NCBI GenBank assembly: GCA_934183135.1
Contig: CAKPRX010000024.1
Location: 1 to 25,256 of the forward strand
From: an uncultured Prevotella sp.
GTDB lineage: Bacteria; Bacteroidota; Bacteroidia; Bacteroidales; Bacteroidaceae
Length of the DNA: 25,256 bases
Direction of reading: 5' to 3'
Shown here: piece after piece, positions 8,191 through 14,657 of the stretch
Layout: every line of letters begins with the position of its first letter
How positions within the stretch are numbered: position 1 is the first letter of the stretch
The notes under the pieces: generated by a model
Seen by the model: only the letters and a program-made list of their open reading frames with translations
What the model was told of the DNA's origin: nothing
Database searches by the model: none
Program-made: the position numbers and the translations under genes

Positions 8191-8232
8191 TATTTAGACC
8201 TCTACCTGTCATTGTAAATGTTTTTCTTAAAA

Positions 8233-8246
8233 TGTATAAATATACA
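8233..8246. promoter_or_regulatory. ARG-box-like palindrome 1
   Basis: TGTATAAATATACA, two 6-bp arms around an AA centre. It has the architecture of an ArgR operator half-site (E. coli type TGAATAATTATTCA). Assignment to ArgR is inference. Confidence 0.35.
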
Positions 8247-8373
8247 TTTCTGCCGTTTCGGCATCGGGCGAGGGCTTTTCGGGCTTCTGTAGTTTGCCTG
8301 TACGCTCGCCGAGGGGGTGGCGGTGGCGAAAACGGCAATTTTCCGGCCACCCGAAAACCGTCATTTTTTCGCC

Positions 8374-8428
8374 CGCGATGGTCATTAGAAACGTAATGAC
8401 CATCGCGAGCAAAAAAATGACCATCGCG
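8374..8428. repeat. Long perfect hairpin plus a third arm copy
   Basis: CGCGATGGTCATTA (8374-8387) is perfectly inverted as TAATGACCATCGCG (8394-8407) around a 6-nt loop. The 13-bp word AATGACCATCGCG is repeated directly at 8416-8428, exactly 21 bp after its copy at 8395. The outer flanks are T-rich and A-rich respectively (TTTTTTCGC and GCAAAAAAA), extending the pairing imperfectly. Confidence 0.7.
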
Positions 8429-8617
8429 GCGACCCTGAAAACCGACCTCGCCAGAGCCGAAAATAGCGGCCGAAAAGCCTTGAAATGCCCCTGTTTTGTA
8501 AAAGGTTGTTACTTTCGCGGCCCTCGTCATGCCCGAAAATCACTCCAATGGCCCCAAAAACCGCCCTGGCTTGTTCAGAAATTCGGGAATTTATGCCCCC
8601 GAAAAGGGTCGTTACGG

Positions 8618-8663
8618 CTGTATATTTATACAAAAGCGCCTTGAGTTTTGCATAAATATACAG
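8618..8663. repeat. Inverted repeat made of ARG-box-like palindromes 2 and 3
   Basis: CTGTATATTTATACAAAA (8618-8635) is inverted as TTTTGCATAAATATACAG (8646-8663) with one mismatch and a 10-nt spacer. Each arm contains its own 14-bp palindrome: TGTATATTTATACA (8619-8632) and TGCATAAATATACA (8649-8662), with centres 30 bp apart. This could be a paired operator or a stem-loop. Confidence 0.6.
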
Positions 8664-8895
8664 TCGCCTGTAAAGACTTTTCGCGGTTCCGGCCATGCCC
8701 GTTGCAACGGTGTGGGCTATGCCGTCCGCATAATGGGCATGAGCCCTGCGGGCCACGGCCTAAGAGGGTAGGGCAGCCGTCCGTCTTAAGCAGGCAGCAT
8801 ACTGGCCTTTTCTTTTTCCGCGACGGCCAGGGGTGCCGCCCTGTCGCCCCGGCGAGGTTAAAGTGATATAAAAACTTAAATTATAACCATTTATC

Positions 8896-8926
8896 TTGGG
8901 CGGTCTCCATTTTTATAGTAACTTTG
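8896..8926 (+). promoter_or_regulatory. Promoter of glyS
   Basis: TTG (8896-8898), a 20-bp spacer and TAACTTTG (8919-8926). The predicted start near 8931 gives a leader of about 28 nt. Confidence 0.75.
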
Positions 8927-8958
8927 CAGCTGACATATAATGAAGTAAAGCTAACAAT

Positions 8959-10497
8959 ATGGCACAAGAAGACGTTTTTAAGAAGATAGTAAGCCACTGC
9001 AAGGAGTATGGCTTTGTGTTTCCCAGTTCAGACATTTACGACGGGCTCGCTGCCGTGTACGACTACGGTCAGAACGGTGTCGAGCTGAAAAACAATATCA
9101 AGGAATACTGGTGGAAGTCGATGGTTCTGCTGCACAGCAACATCGTCGGCATCGACGCCGCCATATTCATGCACCCCACCGTGTGGAAAGCCTCGGGCCA
9201 TGTCGACGCTTTCAACGACCCCCTGATAGACAACCGCGACTCAAAGAAACGCTACCGCGCCGACAACCTCATCGAGGACCAGATAGCCAAGTACGATGAG
9301 AAGATAGAGAAGGAAGTGGCCAAGGCCGCAAAGAAGTTTGGCGACGCCTTTGACGAGAAGAAGTTCCGCGAGACCAACCCCCGCGTGCTCGAGCACCAGA
9401 AGAAGCGCGACGCCCTGCACGCCCGCTACACCGCAGCCATGCAGGGCCCCGACCTGGCCGAGCTGAAGCAGATAATACTGGACGAGAACATCGTAGACCC
9501 CATCAGCGGTACCAAGAACTGGACCGACGTGCGCCAGTTCAACCTCATGTTCTCTACCGAGGTGGGCTCCCTGTCTGACGCGACCAACAAGATATACCTG
9601 CGGCCCGAGACGGCACAGGGCATCTTCGTCAACTATCTCAACGTGCAGAAGACCGGCCGCATGAAGCTGCCCTTCGGTATCGCCCAGATAGGCAAGGCGT
9701 TCCGCAACGAGATAGTGGCCCGCCAGTTCGTGTTCCGCATGCGCGAGTTCGAGCAGATGGAGATGCAGTTCTTCTGCAAGCCCGGCACCGAGATGCAGTG
9801 GTTCGAGTACTGGAAGAAGCACCGCCTGGCCTGGCACGAGGCCCTGGGCATGGGCGACGACAACTACCGTTTCCATGACCACGAGAAACTGGCCCACTAC
9901 GCCAACGCCGCTACCGACATCGAGTTCCGCATGCCCTTCGGGTTCAAGGAGGTCGAGGGCATCCACTCGCGTACCGACTACGACCTGTCGCAGCACGAGA
10001 AGTTCAGTGGCCACCAGATTAAGTACTTCGACCCCGAGACCAATGAGAGCTATACTCCCTACGACGTGGAGACTTCTATCGGCGTAGACCGCATGTTCCT
10101 CAGCGTGATGTGCCACTCGTACACCGAGGAGCAGCTCGACAACGGCACCCGTGTCGTGCTGCGCCTGCCCGAGCCCCTCGCCCCTGTCAAGTGTGCCGTG
10201 CTGCCCCTGGTTAACAAGGACGGGCTGCCCGAGAAGGCCCAGGAGATAGTCAACGACCTCAAGTTCCACTTCAACACCCACATCGAGGCCAAGGACTCTA
10301 TCGGCAAGCGTTACCGCCGCCAGGATGCCATAGGTACTCCTTTCTGTGTGACGGTAGACGGCGACACCCTCAAGGACAACACGGTTACCCTGCGTTACCG
10401 CGACACCATGAAGCAGGAGCGCGTACCCGTAGACCAGCTGCGCGGCATCATCGAGGACCGCGTAAGCATCACCAGTCTGCTCAAGAAACTTATCTGA
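8959..10497 (+). CDS. glyS: Glycyl-tRNA synthetase, single-chain dimeric (eukaryote/archaeal-like) type
   Basis: A 512-residue class II aminoacyl-tRNA synthetase charging tRNA-Gly in the cytoplasm, of the alpha2 type rather than the alpha2beta2 type. The N-terminus FKKIVSHCKEYGFVFPSSDI and YDYGQNGVELKNNIKEYWW are typical. Motif 2 is FRNEIVARQFVFRMREFEQ (Phe248 onward, Arg249 and Glu251), motif 3 includes SIGVDRMF (Gly375-Arg378), and the anticodon-binding domain starts near LAPVKCAVLPLVNKDGLP. The length fits the Bacteroidetes enzyme. It has its own promoter, and a GC-rich hairpin separates it from the FKBP lipoprotein gene 50 bp downstream, which may be expressed by read-through. Confidence 0.96.
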   Translation: MAQEDVFKKIVSHCKEYGFVFPSSDIYDGLAAVYDYGQNGVELKNNIKEYWWKSMVLLHSNIVGIDAAIFMHPTVWKASGHVDAFNDPLIDNRDSKKRYRADNLIEDQIAKYDEKIEKEVAKAAKKFGDAFDEKKFRETNPRVLEHQKKRDALHARYTAAMQGPDLAELKQIILDENIVDPISGTKNWTDVRQFNLMFSTEVGSLSDATNKIYLRPETAQGIFVNYLNVQKTGRMKLPFGIAQIGKAFRNEIVARQFVFRMREFEQMEMQFFCKPGTEMQWFEYWKKHRLAWHEALGMGDDNYRFHDHEKLAHYANAATDIEFRMPFGFKEVEGIHSRTDYDLSQHEKFSGHQIKYFDPETNESYTPYDVETSIGVDRMFLSVMCHSYTEEQLDNGTRVVLRLPEPLAPVKCAVLPLVNKDGLPEKAQEIVNDLKFHFNTHIEAKDSIGKRYRRQDAIGTPFCVTVDGDTLKDNTVTLRYRDTMKQERVPVDQLRGIIEDRVSITSLLKKLI

Positions 10498-10508
10498 TAA
10501 TCATATCT

Positions 10509-10531
10509 GCCCCCGCCCGCATGGCGGGGGC
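10509..10531 (+). terminator. Weak terminator or processing hairpin after glyS
   Basis: GCCCCCGCC and GGCGGGGGC form a strong 9-bp stem with a 5-nt loop, but only TT follows, so read-through into the FKBP gene is likely. No separate promoter for that gene is apparent. Confidence 0.55.
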
Positions 10532-10547
10532 TTAAACCACAACATTA

Positions 10548-11171
10548 ATGACCAAGTACATAGTAAGGCTGTTGCTCTTGGCGCTGCCGCTCATAGCAGC
10601 ATCGTGCTCGGAGACCCCCGCTGAGGAAAATGAGTTTGCCAACTGGCAGGAGCGCAACGACACCTATTTTAATACGGCTTATCAGACGGCCAAGAACAAC
10701 CCCGGTAATTACAAGCTGATACGTAGCTGGAGCCTGCCCGAGAACGTGGGCCAGGCACCGGAGAGCTACATAGTGGCCCAGGTGCTACACGAGGGCAGCG
10801 GCACGGTGTCGCCCATGTACAGCGACTCGGCCACCATACACTACCGGGGCCGCTTCATTCCCAGCAAGAGCTACGCGGCGGGCTACGTGTTTGACCAGAC
10901 ATGGTCCGGCGACTACAACCCGCCTACCATGGAGCCTGTGACACTCTGCGTGGGCAATATGATAGACGGCTTTACCACTGCCCTGATGCACATGCACCCC
11001 GGCGACCGCTGGCTGGTTACCATCCCCTACGGCCTGGCCTACGGTACGTCGGTCTATTCGACCTCGGGCTCGTCGGTGGCCATTCCCGCCTACTCGGACC
11101 TGGTCTTCGACATCACCATGGTGTCGTTCCACAGGCCCGGGACCCAGGTTCCCGAGACCGGGGCCAACTGA
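10548..11171 (+). CDS. FKBP-type peptidyl-prolyl isomerase, predicted lipoprotein
   Basis: A 207-residue protein with a lipoprotein signal (LIAASC, lipidated Cys20), so anchored in the envelope and facing the periplasm or surface. After a linker and helix (about 30-70), an FKBP-like domain spans about 75-195: SATIHYRGRFIPS, VFDQTW, VTLCVGNMIDGFTTALMHMHPGDRW and LVTIPYGLAYGT match the family's strand and helix pattern. The end SSVAIPAYSDLVFDITMV fits the final IPPYSTLVFDVEL strand. The likely role is proline isomerisation or chaperoning of exported proteins. The binding-pocket aromatics look mostly kept (Tyr, Phe-Asp, Trp), but activity is inferred. It follows glyS at 50 bp and ends at a clear terminator. 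Confidence 0.88.
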   Translation: MTKYIVRLLLLALPLIAASCSETPAEENEFANWQERNDTYFNTAYQTAKNNPGNYKLIRSWSLPENVGQAPESYIVAQVLHEGSGTVSPMYSDSATIHYRGRFIPSKSYAAGYVFDQTWSGDYNPPTMEPVTLCVGNMIDGFTTALMHMHPGDRWLVTIPYGLAYGTSVYSTSGSSVAIPAYSDLVFDITMVSFHRPGTQVPETGAN

Positions 11172-11202
11172 CAATGACACAGCAAGTTTGATATAAGTCA
11201 AG

Positions 11203-11239
11203 AAAAGTGTCCGATTTGTAACTATCGGGCACTTTTTTT
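11203..11239 (+). terminator. Terminator of the FKBP lipoprotein gene
   Basis: AAGTGTCCGAT (11205-11215) pairs with ATCGGGCACTT (11224-11234; one G-U pair) and is followed by a T tract. Confidence 0.88.
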
Positions 11240-11262
11240 GTGCCTGTGGTTGCCCTCTGTCG

Positions 11263-11270
11263 TAACTTTG
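11263..11270 (+). promoter_or_regulatory. -7 box in front of the candidate small RNA
   Basis: TAACTTTG with TTG at 11238-11240 (22-bp spacer, slightly long). No ORF starts downstream before the terminator at 11484-11514. Confidence 0.6.
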
Positions 11271-11274
11271 CAAC

Positions 11275-11514
11275 CAGAAACGAATACGATAGGTATTTAG
11301 AAGGTAATAAAGATTGGGATAACACTACACGCGAACAGGTAGGCAACAGCGATTGCCGTAGTTGATTTTAAGGTAGGAAAGAGAAAGCCGCGGCATGGCC
11401 GTCACCGGGCCGGCCGGGCATAGGATAACGTAAGCGAGAGATTTGAGAGAGATAGAGAGAAGTGTAGAAATCAAGTTGTAGAGAGCGATTCCATGAGGAT
11501 GGGGTCGCTTTTTT
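11275..11514 (+). ncRNA. Candidate structured small RNA, about 240 nt, family unknown
   Basis: The interval runs from a TAACTTTG box to a terminator and has no credible ORF. Visible structure: hairpin GGCAA/TTGCC (11342-11346, 11353-11357); a long-range helix TTGATTT/AAATCAA (11362-11368, 11468-11474) that encloses a GC-rich interrupted stem at 11387-11419; a purine-rich strand with repeated GAGA words (11434-11466); and the 3' terminator. I see no RNase P, tmRNA or SRP signature. A 6S-like RNA is possible, but nothing here proves it. A second promoter (11528) serves the next gene separately, which argues against this being only a leader of the MATE gene. Confidence 0.55.
11484..11514 (+). 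terminator. Terminator of the candidate small RNA
   Basis: AGCGATTCC (11484-11492) pairs with GGGGTCGCT (11501-11509) through two G-U pairs with an 8-nt loop, followed by TTTTTT. Confidence 0.85.
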
Positions 11515-11527
11515 CGATTCTATTAGT

Positions 11528-11535
11528 TACCTTTG
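11528..11535 (+). promoter_or_regulatory. -7 box of the MATE transporter gene
   Basis: TACCTTTG, 18 bp before the ATG at 11554. The -33 region is weak (TCG at the expected place) and overlaps the preceding terminator. Confidence 0.55.
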
Positions 11536-11553
11536 CATACAGTAAGATAAGTT

Positions 11554-12939
11554 ATGGTAAAGCGAAGCGAGGCTCTGTTAGAGAAGATACGTATGGGCGG
11601 ACAGTTGCCCACACGCGACAAGTTGCGGCTCATTGTCGACCTGAGCGTGCCGTCCATGCTGGCCCAGATTACCACGGTGCTTATGTTCTTTATCGATGCC
11701 GCCATGGTGGGCCACTTGGGCGCGGCGGCGTCGGCCAGCATCGGCCTGGTCGAGTCTACCACCTGGCTTATGGGCAGCGTGCTCGGGGCCACATCCACGG
11801 GCTTCTCCGTCCAGGTGGCCCACTTCATTGGCGCCAACGACTTTGTCCGCGCGCGCCAGGTGTTCCGCCATGCGCTCGTCTGTGGCCTGGCTGTCAGTCT
11901 GCTCATCATGCTGGTGGGCGTGGGCATACACAGCCGCCTGCCCTACTGGCTGGGGGGCGGTGCCGACATAGCCGCTGGCTCCTCGGCTTATTTCCTCGTC
12001 TTCGCGCTGGCCATGCCCTTTGTACTGCTGTTCCACCTTAACTCGGCCATGCTCAAGAGCTCGGGCAACATGCACGTGCCCAGCATGCTCAGCATAGCCA
12101 TGTGCGTGCTCGACGTGGCTTTCAACTATGTCTTTATCTACGTGCTCGGCCTCGGGGTCTCGGGGGCGGCCCTGGGCACCCTCTGTGCCTATATTGTGGT
12201 GTCGCTCTCCATGGCCTGGGTGGCCATCTGCCGCAACCGCATACTGGCCCTGCGCCAGGACACGGCCCCCTTCCGCTGGGTGTGGGACTATGTGCGCAAC
12301 GCCACCCGCATCAGCCTGCCCATAGCCATCCAGTCGGTGCTGATGAGCGGTGCCCAGGTGGTGAGCACCCTTATCGTGGCCCCTCTGGGCAACGTGGCCA
12401 TCGCGGCCAATTCGTTTGCCGTTACCGCCGAGAGCCTCTGCTACATGCCGGGCTACGGCATAGGCGACGCGGCCTCGACCCTGGTGGGCCAGACCCACGG
12501 GGCGCGCCGGCTCGACCTCTGCCGCCGTTTTGCCTATATGACCGTGGCACTGGGCATGGTGGTCATGGCCTTTATGGGCGTGGTGATGTACGTGTTTGCC
12601 CCCGAGATGATCAGCCTGCTGTCGCCGGTCGACGAGATACGCGCCCTGGGCACCACCGTGCTGCGCATCGAGGCTTTTGCCGAGCCCTTCTTTGCCGCCT
12701 CGATAGTTACCTACAGCGTATGTGTGGGCGCGGGCGACACCCTCAAGCCCGCCCTGATGAACCTGGCCTCCATGTGGTGCGTGCGCCTTACCCTGGCCGC
12801 ACTGCTGGCCCCCTCGTATGGGCTCAAGGGGGTGTGGATAGCCATGGCCATCGAACTTACGTTCAGGGGCTCGGCCTTCCTCTTCCGCCTCTTCCGTGGC
12901 CGGTGGATGCAGTCGATGTCCATGCCCGTGGCCCGCTGA
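11554..12939 (+). CDS. MATE-family efflux transporter
   Basis: A 461-residue polytopic inner-membrane protein with about 12 hydrophobic segments in two homologous halves, the length and pattern of MATE (NorM/DinF) cation-drug antiporters. The first segments contain LIVDLSVPSMLAQ followed by FFIDAAMVGHLG, and the second half restarts with RISLPIAIQSVLMSGAQVVS. GYGIGDAASTLVGQTHGAR matches the loop that in MATE proteins usually reads ALGxAxxxLVGQxLGA. Export of drugs or metabolites driven by H+ or Na+ is inferred from the family; the substrate is unknown. It is a single-gene unit with its own promoter, and no regulator is adjacent. Confidence 0.92.
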   Translation: MVKRSEALLEKIRMGGQLPTRDKLRLIVDLSVPSMLAQITTVLMFFIDAAMVGHLGAAASASIGLVESTTWLMGSVLGATSTGFSVQVAHFIGANDFVRARQVFRHALVCGLAVSLLIMLVGVGIHSRLPYWLGGGADIAAGSSAYFLVFALAMPFVLLFHLNSAMLKSSGNMHVPSMLSIAMCVLDVAFNYVFIYVLGLGVSGAALGTLCAYIVVSLSMAWVAICRNRILALRQDTAPFRWVWDYVRNATRISLPIAIQSVLMSGAQVVSTLIVAPLGNVAIAANSFAVTAESLCYMPGYGIGDAASTLVGQTHGARRLDLCRRFAYMTVALGMVVMAFMGVVMYVFAPEMISLLSPVDEIRALGTTVLRIEAFAEPFFAASIVTYSVCVGAGDTLKPALMNLASMWCVRLTLAALLAPSYGLKGVWIAMAIELTFRGSAFLFRLFRGRWMQSMSMPVAR

Positions 12940-13114
12940 CCCACAGGCTGCACCCTGTAATGGCTCAGCGCGTGGTGGTTACCTATTTTGGTGTATAGCG
13001 TAGGGCGGCCGCGGCGCTTCTCTCCCTTTTTATCCTCATTATCGGCTATGCCCGGCGGTCTGGGGCCCCAGTGGGGCGGCTGGCCGTCGTGGGCAGAAAC
13101 ATCATTTTTGGGTA

Positions 13115-13145
13115 TTGCGTAGTGCTCATGTTTGCGCTACCTTTG
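13115..13145 (+). promoter_or_regulatory. Promoter of the flavodoxin gene
   Basis: TTG (13115-13117), a 20-bp spacer and TACCTTTG (13138-13145). The start near 13150 leaves a leader of about 40 nt. Confidence 0.75.
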
Positions 13146-13191
13146 CATGTAGACAATCTCCAGAGGGGATGTCAGCGTATAAACCCTAAAA

Positions 13192-13707
13192 ATGAATAGA
13201 AATATGAACAAGACTTGTGTTGTTTACGGTTCCTCTACGGGAACCTGTGAGGCTATCGCCGGTAAGATAGCCGATAAGTTGGGCGTACAGGCTGCCGACG
13301 TGTACAATGTGGCCGACTTCTCGGCCGATACCGTGGCTGCCTATCAGAATCTCATCCTTGGCACCTCGACCTGGGGAGCCGGCGATATGCAGGACGACTG
13401 GTACGATGGCGTCAAGGTGCTGGCTTCGGCCGACCTCAATGGTAAGGTGGTGGCCCTCTTCGGCTGCGGCGACTGCGAGTCGTACTGCGATACCTTCTGC
13501 GGAGGCATGGCCGAACTGTACGATGCCGTAAAGGACAGCGGGGCTACGGTGGTGGGCCAGGTGTCTACCGACGGCTACACCTTCGATGACTCTGCCGCTG
13601 TGGTCGACGGCCACTTCGTGGGCCTGGCTCTCGACGATGTCAACGAGGACGACCGTACCGACAGCCGTATCGATGCCTGGGTGGCCCAGATAGCTCCCTC
13701 GCTCTGA
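13192..13707 (+). CDS. fldA: Flavodoxin, long-chain type
   Basis: A 171-residue cytoplasmic FMN electron carrier. The phosphate-binding loop GSSTGTCE is at about 13-20, the first isoalloxazine loop TSTWGAGDMQDDW at 58-70, and the second loop GCGDCESYCDTFCGGM at 91-106, all in the expected order for a long-chain flavodoxin. This second loop carries four cysteines (92, 95, 99, 103), more than is usual. An alternative ATG lies at 13204 (MNKTCVVYG) and is closer to the usual family N-terminus. It has its own promoter and is followed 44 bp later by the DUF2023 gene, a pairing I recall from other Bacteroidetes. Flavodoxin usually replaces ferredoxin under iron limitation; no Fur site was identified. 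Confidence 0.95.
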   Translation: MNRNMNKTCVVYGSSTGTCEAIAGKIADKLGVQAADVYNVADFSADTVAAYQNLILGTSTWGAGDMQDDWYDGVKVLASADLNGKVVALFGCGDCESYCDTFCGGMAELYDAVKDSGATVVGQVSTDGYTFDDSAAVVDGHFVGLALDDVNEDDRTDSRIDAWVAQIAPSL

Positions 13708-13751
13708 ACTGATGACAACCGATAGATAACTTGAAAGAGGAGACCCACACT

Positions 13752-14114
13752 ATGCAGACCGCCAAGATGCCAGCCGATATGAAGGTGCTGATGAACCACA
13801 TCTATGAGTACCAGAAGGGAGTGCGCCAGATGGTGCTCTTCACGTTCAACAAGAAGTATGAGGAGTATGCCGTAAACCGCCTCCGACATCAGCATATCAG
13901 CTACATCCTCTTGCCCGTGGGCAACGACCGTCTGAACCTGTTCTTCGGCCGTCGCGAGTGCCTGGAGGCGATACGGATGATGGTGACGCGGCCACTCAGC
14001 CAACTTACCCCCGAGGAGGACTTTATCCTCGGGGCTATGCTGGGCTACGACATCTGCGCCCAGTGCGAGCGCTATTGCAGCCGTAAGGCCAAGGGCGCTC
14101 TCGTCTCGGCCTGA
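13752..14114 (+). CDS. DUF2023-family protein next to flavodoxin
   Basis: A 120-residue protein starting at the ATG at 13752 (a TTG seven codons upstream is less likely). The sequence [20 protein letters not shown], then [17 protein letters not shown] and [15 protein letters not shown], fits the small conserved family DUF2023 as I remember it; no search was done. The C-terminus carries CxxCxxxC (Cys102, 105, 109) in [11 protein letters not shown], which could bind metal or act in redox. It lies 44 bp after the flavodoxin stop with no promoter between, so it is probably in the same operon and linked to flavodoxin function, for example as a partner or maturation factor (inference). A very strong terminator follows. 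Confidence 0.82.
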   Translation: MQTAKMPADMKVLMNHIYEYQKGVRQMVLFTFNKKYEEYAVNRLRHQHISYILLPVGNDRLNLFFGRRECLEAIRMMVTRPLSQLTPEEDFILGAMLGYDICAQCERYCSRKAKGALVSA

Positions 14115-14156
14115 CGCAGCGGACACTGCATGGTGAAAGGGCTTTCGCGAGCAAGA

Positions 14157-14214
14157 GGGTTACTATGTTGGCAGGCGTTAGCGCGTTAGCGGCTGCCAGC
14201 ATAGTAACCCTTTT
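14157..14214 (+). terminator. Very long terminator hairpin after the flavodoxin operon
   Basis: GGGTTACTATG (14157-14167) pairs perfectly with CATAGTAACCC (14200-14210). The stem continues inward through TGGCAG/CTGCCA and CG/CG with single mismatches, giving an arm of over 20 bp before TTTT. Confidence 0.85.
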
Positions 14215-14314
14215 CATAGTCTCTTATGGTTGGCTGTTGCGCAAAGTTGCGCACTATTTTTCTTGCTTTTGAAAAAAAATAGTCAAAAGTCTTTAATAAT
14301 TCACGTTTTTTTCG

Positions 14315-14322
14315 TAGATTTG
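14315..14322 (+). promoter_or_regulatory. -7 box of the first peptide-lipoprotein operon
   Basis: TAGATTTG; the -33 position has TTT rather than TTG. The predicted start near 14327 leaves a leader of about 120 nt containing the perfect palindrome CTCCCATGGGAG. Confidence 0.55.
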
Positions 14323-14445
14323 CTCGCAGATTGTACTTGGTATATCCTGCGCGATGATGCCGGGGCTTTTGTTAACGATGATTTCTCCCATGGGAGTTGT
14401 CAATACCTTATATATAACGATATTAATAACTTAAACGAGTATAAT

Positions 14446-14655
14446 ATGGACAAAACATTACGCTACTCCTGCGTGGATGGCTTACAGGGAGTAAAGCAAG
14501 CGTATCTCAAGCCTTGTGTGAAGACTCGCGGAATCGAGGCAGGCAACCTGCTCAACGTTTCTGTTGACTCTACGGTCGACTCTGACGACCTCAATCACGG
14601 TGATGGTGGCGCCCTCGCCCCCAAGGACAACAGCTTAAACTTGTGGGAGGACTAA
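14446..14655 (+). CDS. Small protein upstream of a fimbrillin-like lipoprotein (copy 1)
   Basis: A 69-residue protein starting MDKTLRYSCVDG and ending NSLNLWED. The middle has AYLKPCVKTRGIEAGNLLNVS. It shares its layout with the small protein at 16741: Y-x-K-P near the middle, then EAG-x-x-L-x-N-x-SV, an acidic Asp/Gly-rich stretch and a C-terminal LW. No signal peptide or membrane segment is visible. It resembles the short low-complexity proteins common upstream of Bacteroidales surface genes, but I know no function for them. The lipoprotein gene starts 2 nt after its stop, so translation of the two is probably coupled. It may be a functional peptide, a precursor or only a translational leader. 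Confidence 0.65.
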   Translation: MDKTLRYSCVDGLQGVKQAYLKPCVKTRGIEAGNLLNVSVDSTVDSDDLNHGDGGALAPKDNSLNLWED

Positions 14656-14657
14656 CC

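Larger units (their letters stand above)
8191..8895. other. Gene-poor intergenic region rich in palindromes
   Basis: About 700 bp between the GH106-like gene terminator and the glyS promoter. Short ORFs exist on both strands, but none has family resemblance or a good promoter and start. The region contains three TGTATA-type palindromes, one long perfect hairpin with a third copy of its arm, and many scattered CCGAAAA/TTTTCGG words. This is more like a regulatory or REP-type repeat region than a gene. Confidence 0.6.

Noticed and set aside
8374-8428. CRISPR-like repeat
   Set aside because: Only three copies of one arm, one of them inverted, with no regular spacers and no cas genes.
8048-8530. 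160-codon minus-strand ORF spanning the end of the GH106-like gene and the gap
   Set aside because: It overlaps the real gene's end and its terminator, and has shadow composition.
8529-8771. 80-codon ORF in the palindrome-rich gap
   Set aside because: It reads through the inverted repeat at 8618-8663 and has low-complexity Arg/Gly-rich sequence with no family resemblance.
14446-14655. Reading the small protein as a RiPP precursor
   Set aside because: No maturation enzyme, radical SAM gene, peptidase-transporter or double-glycine leader is nearby.
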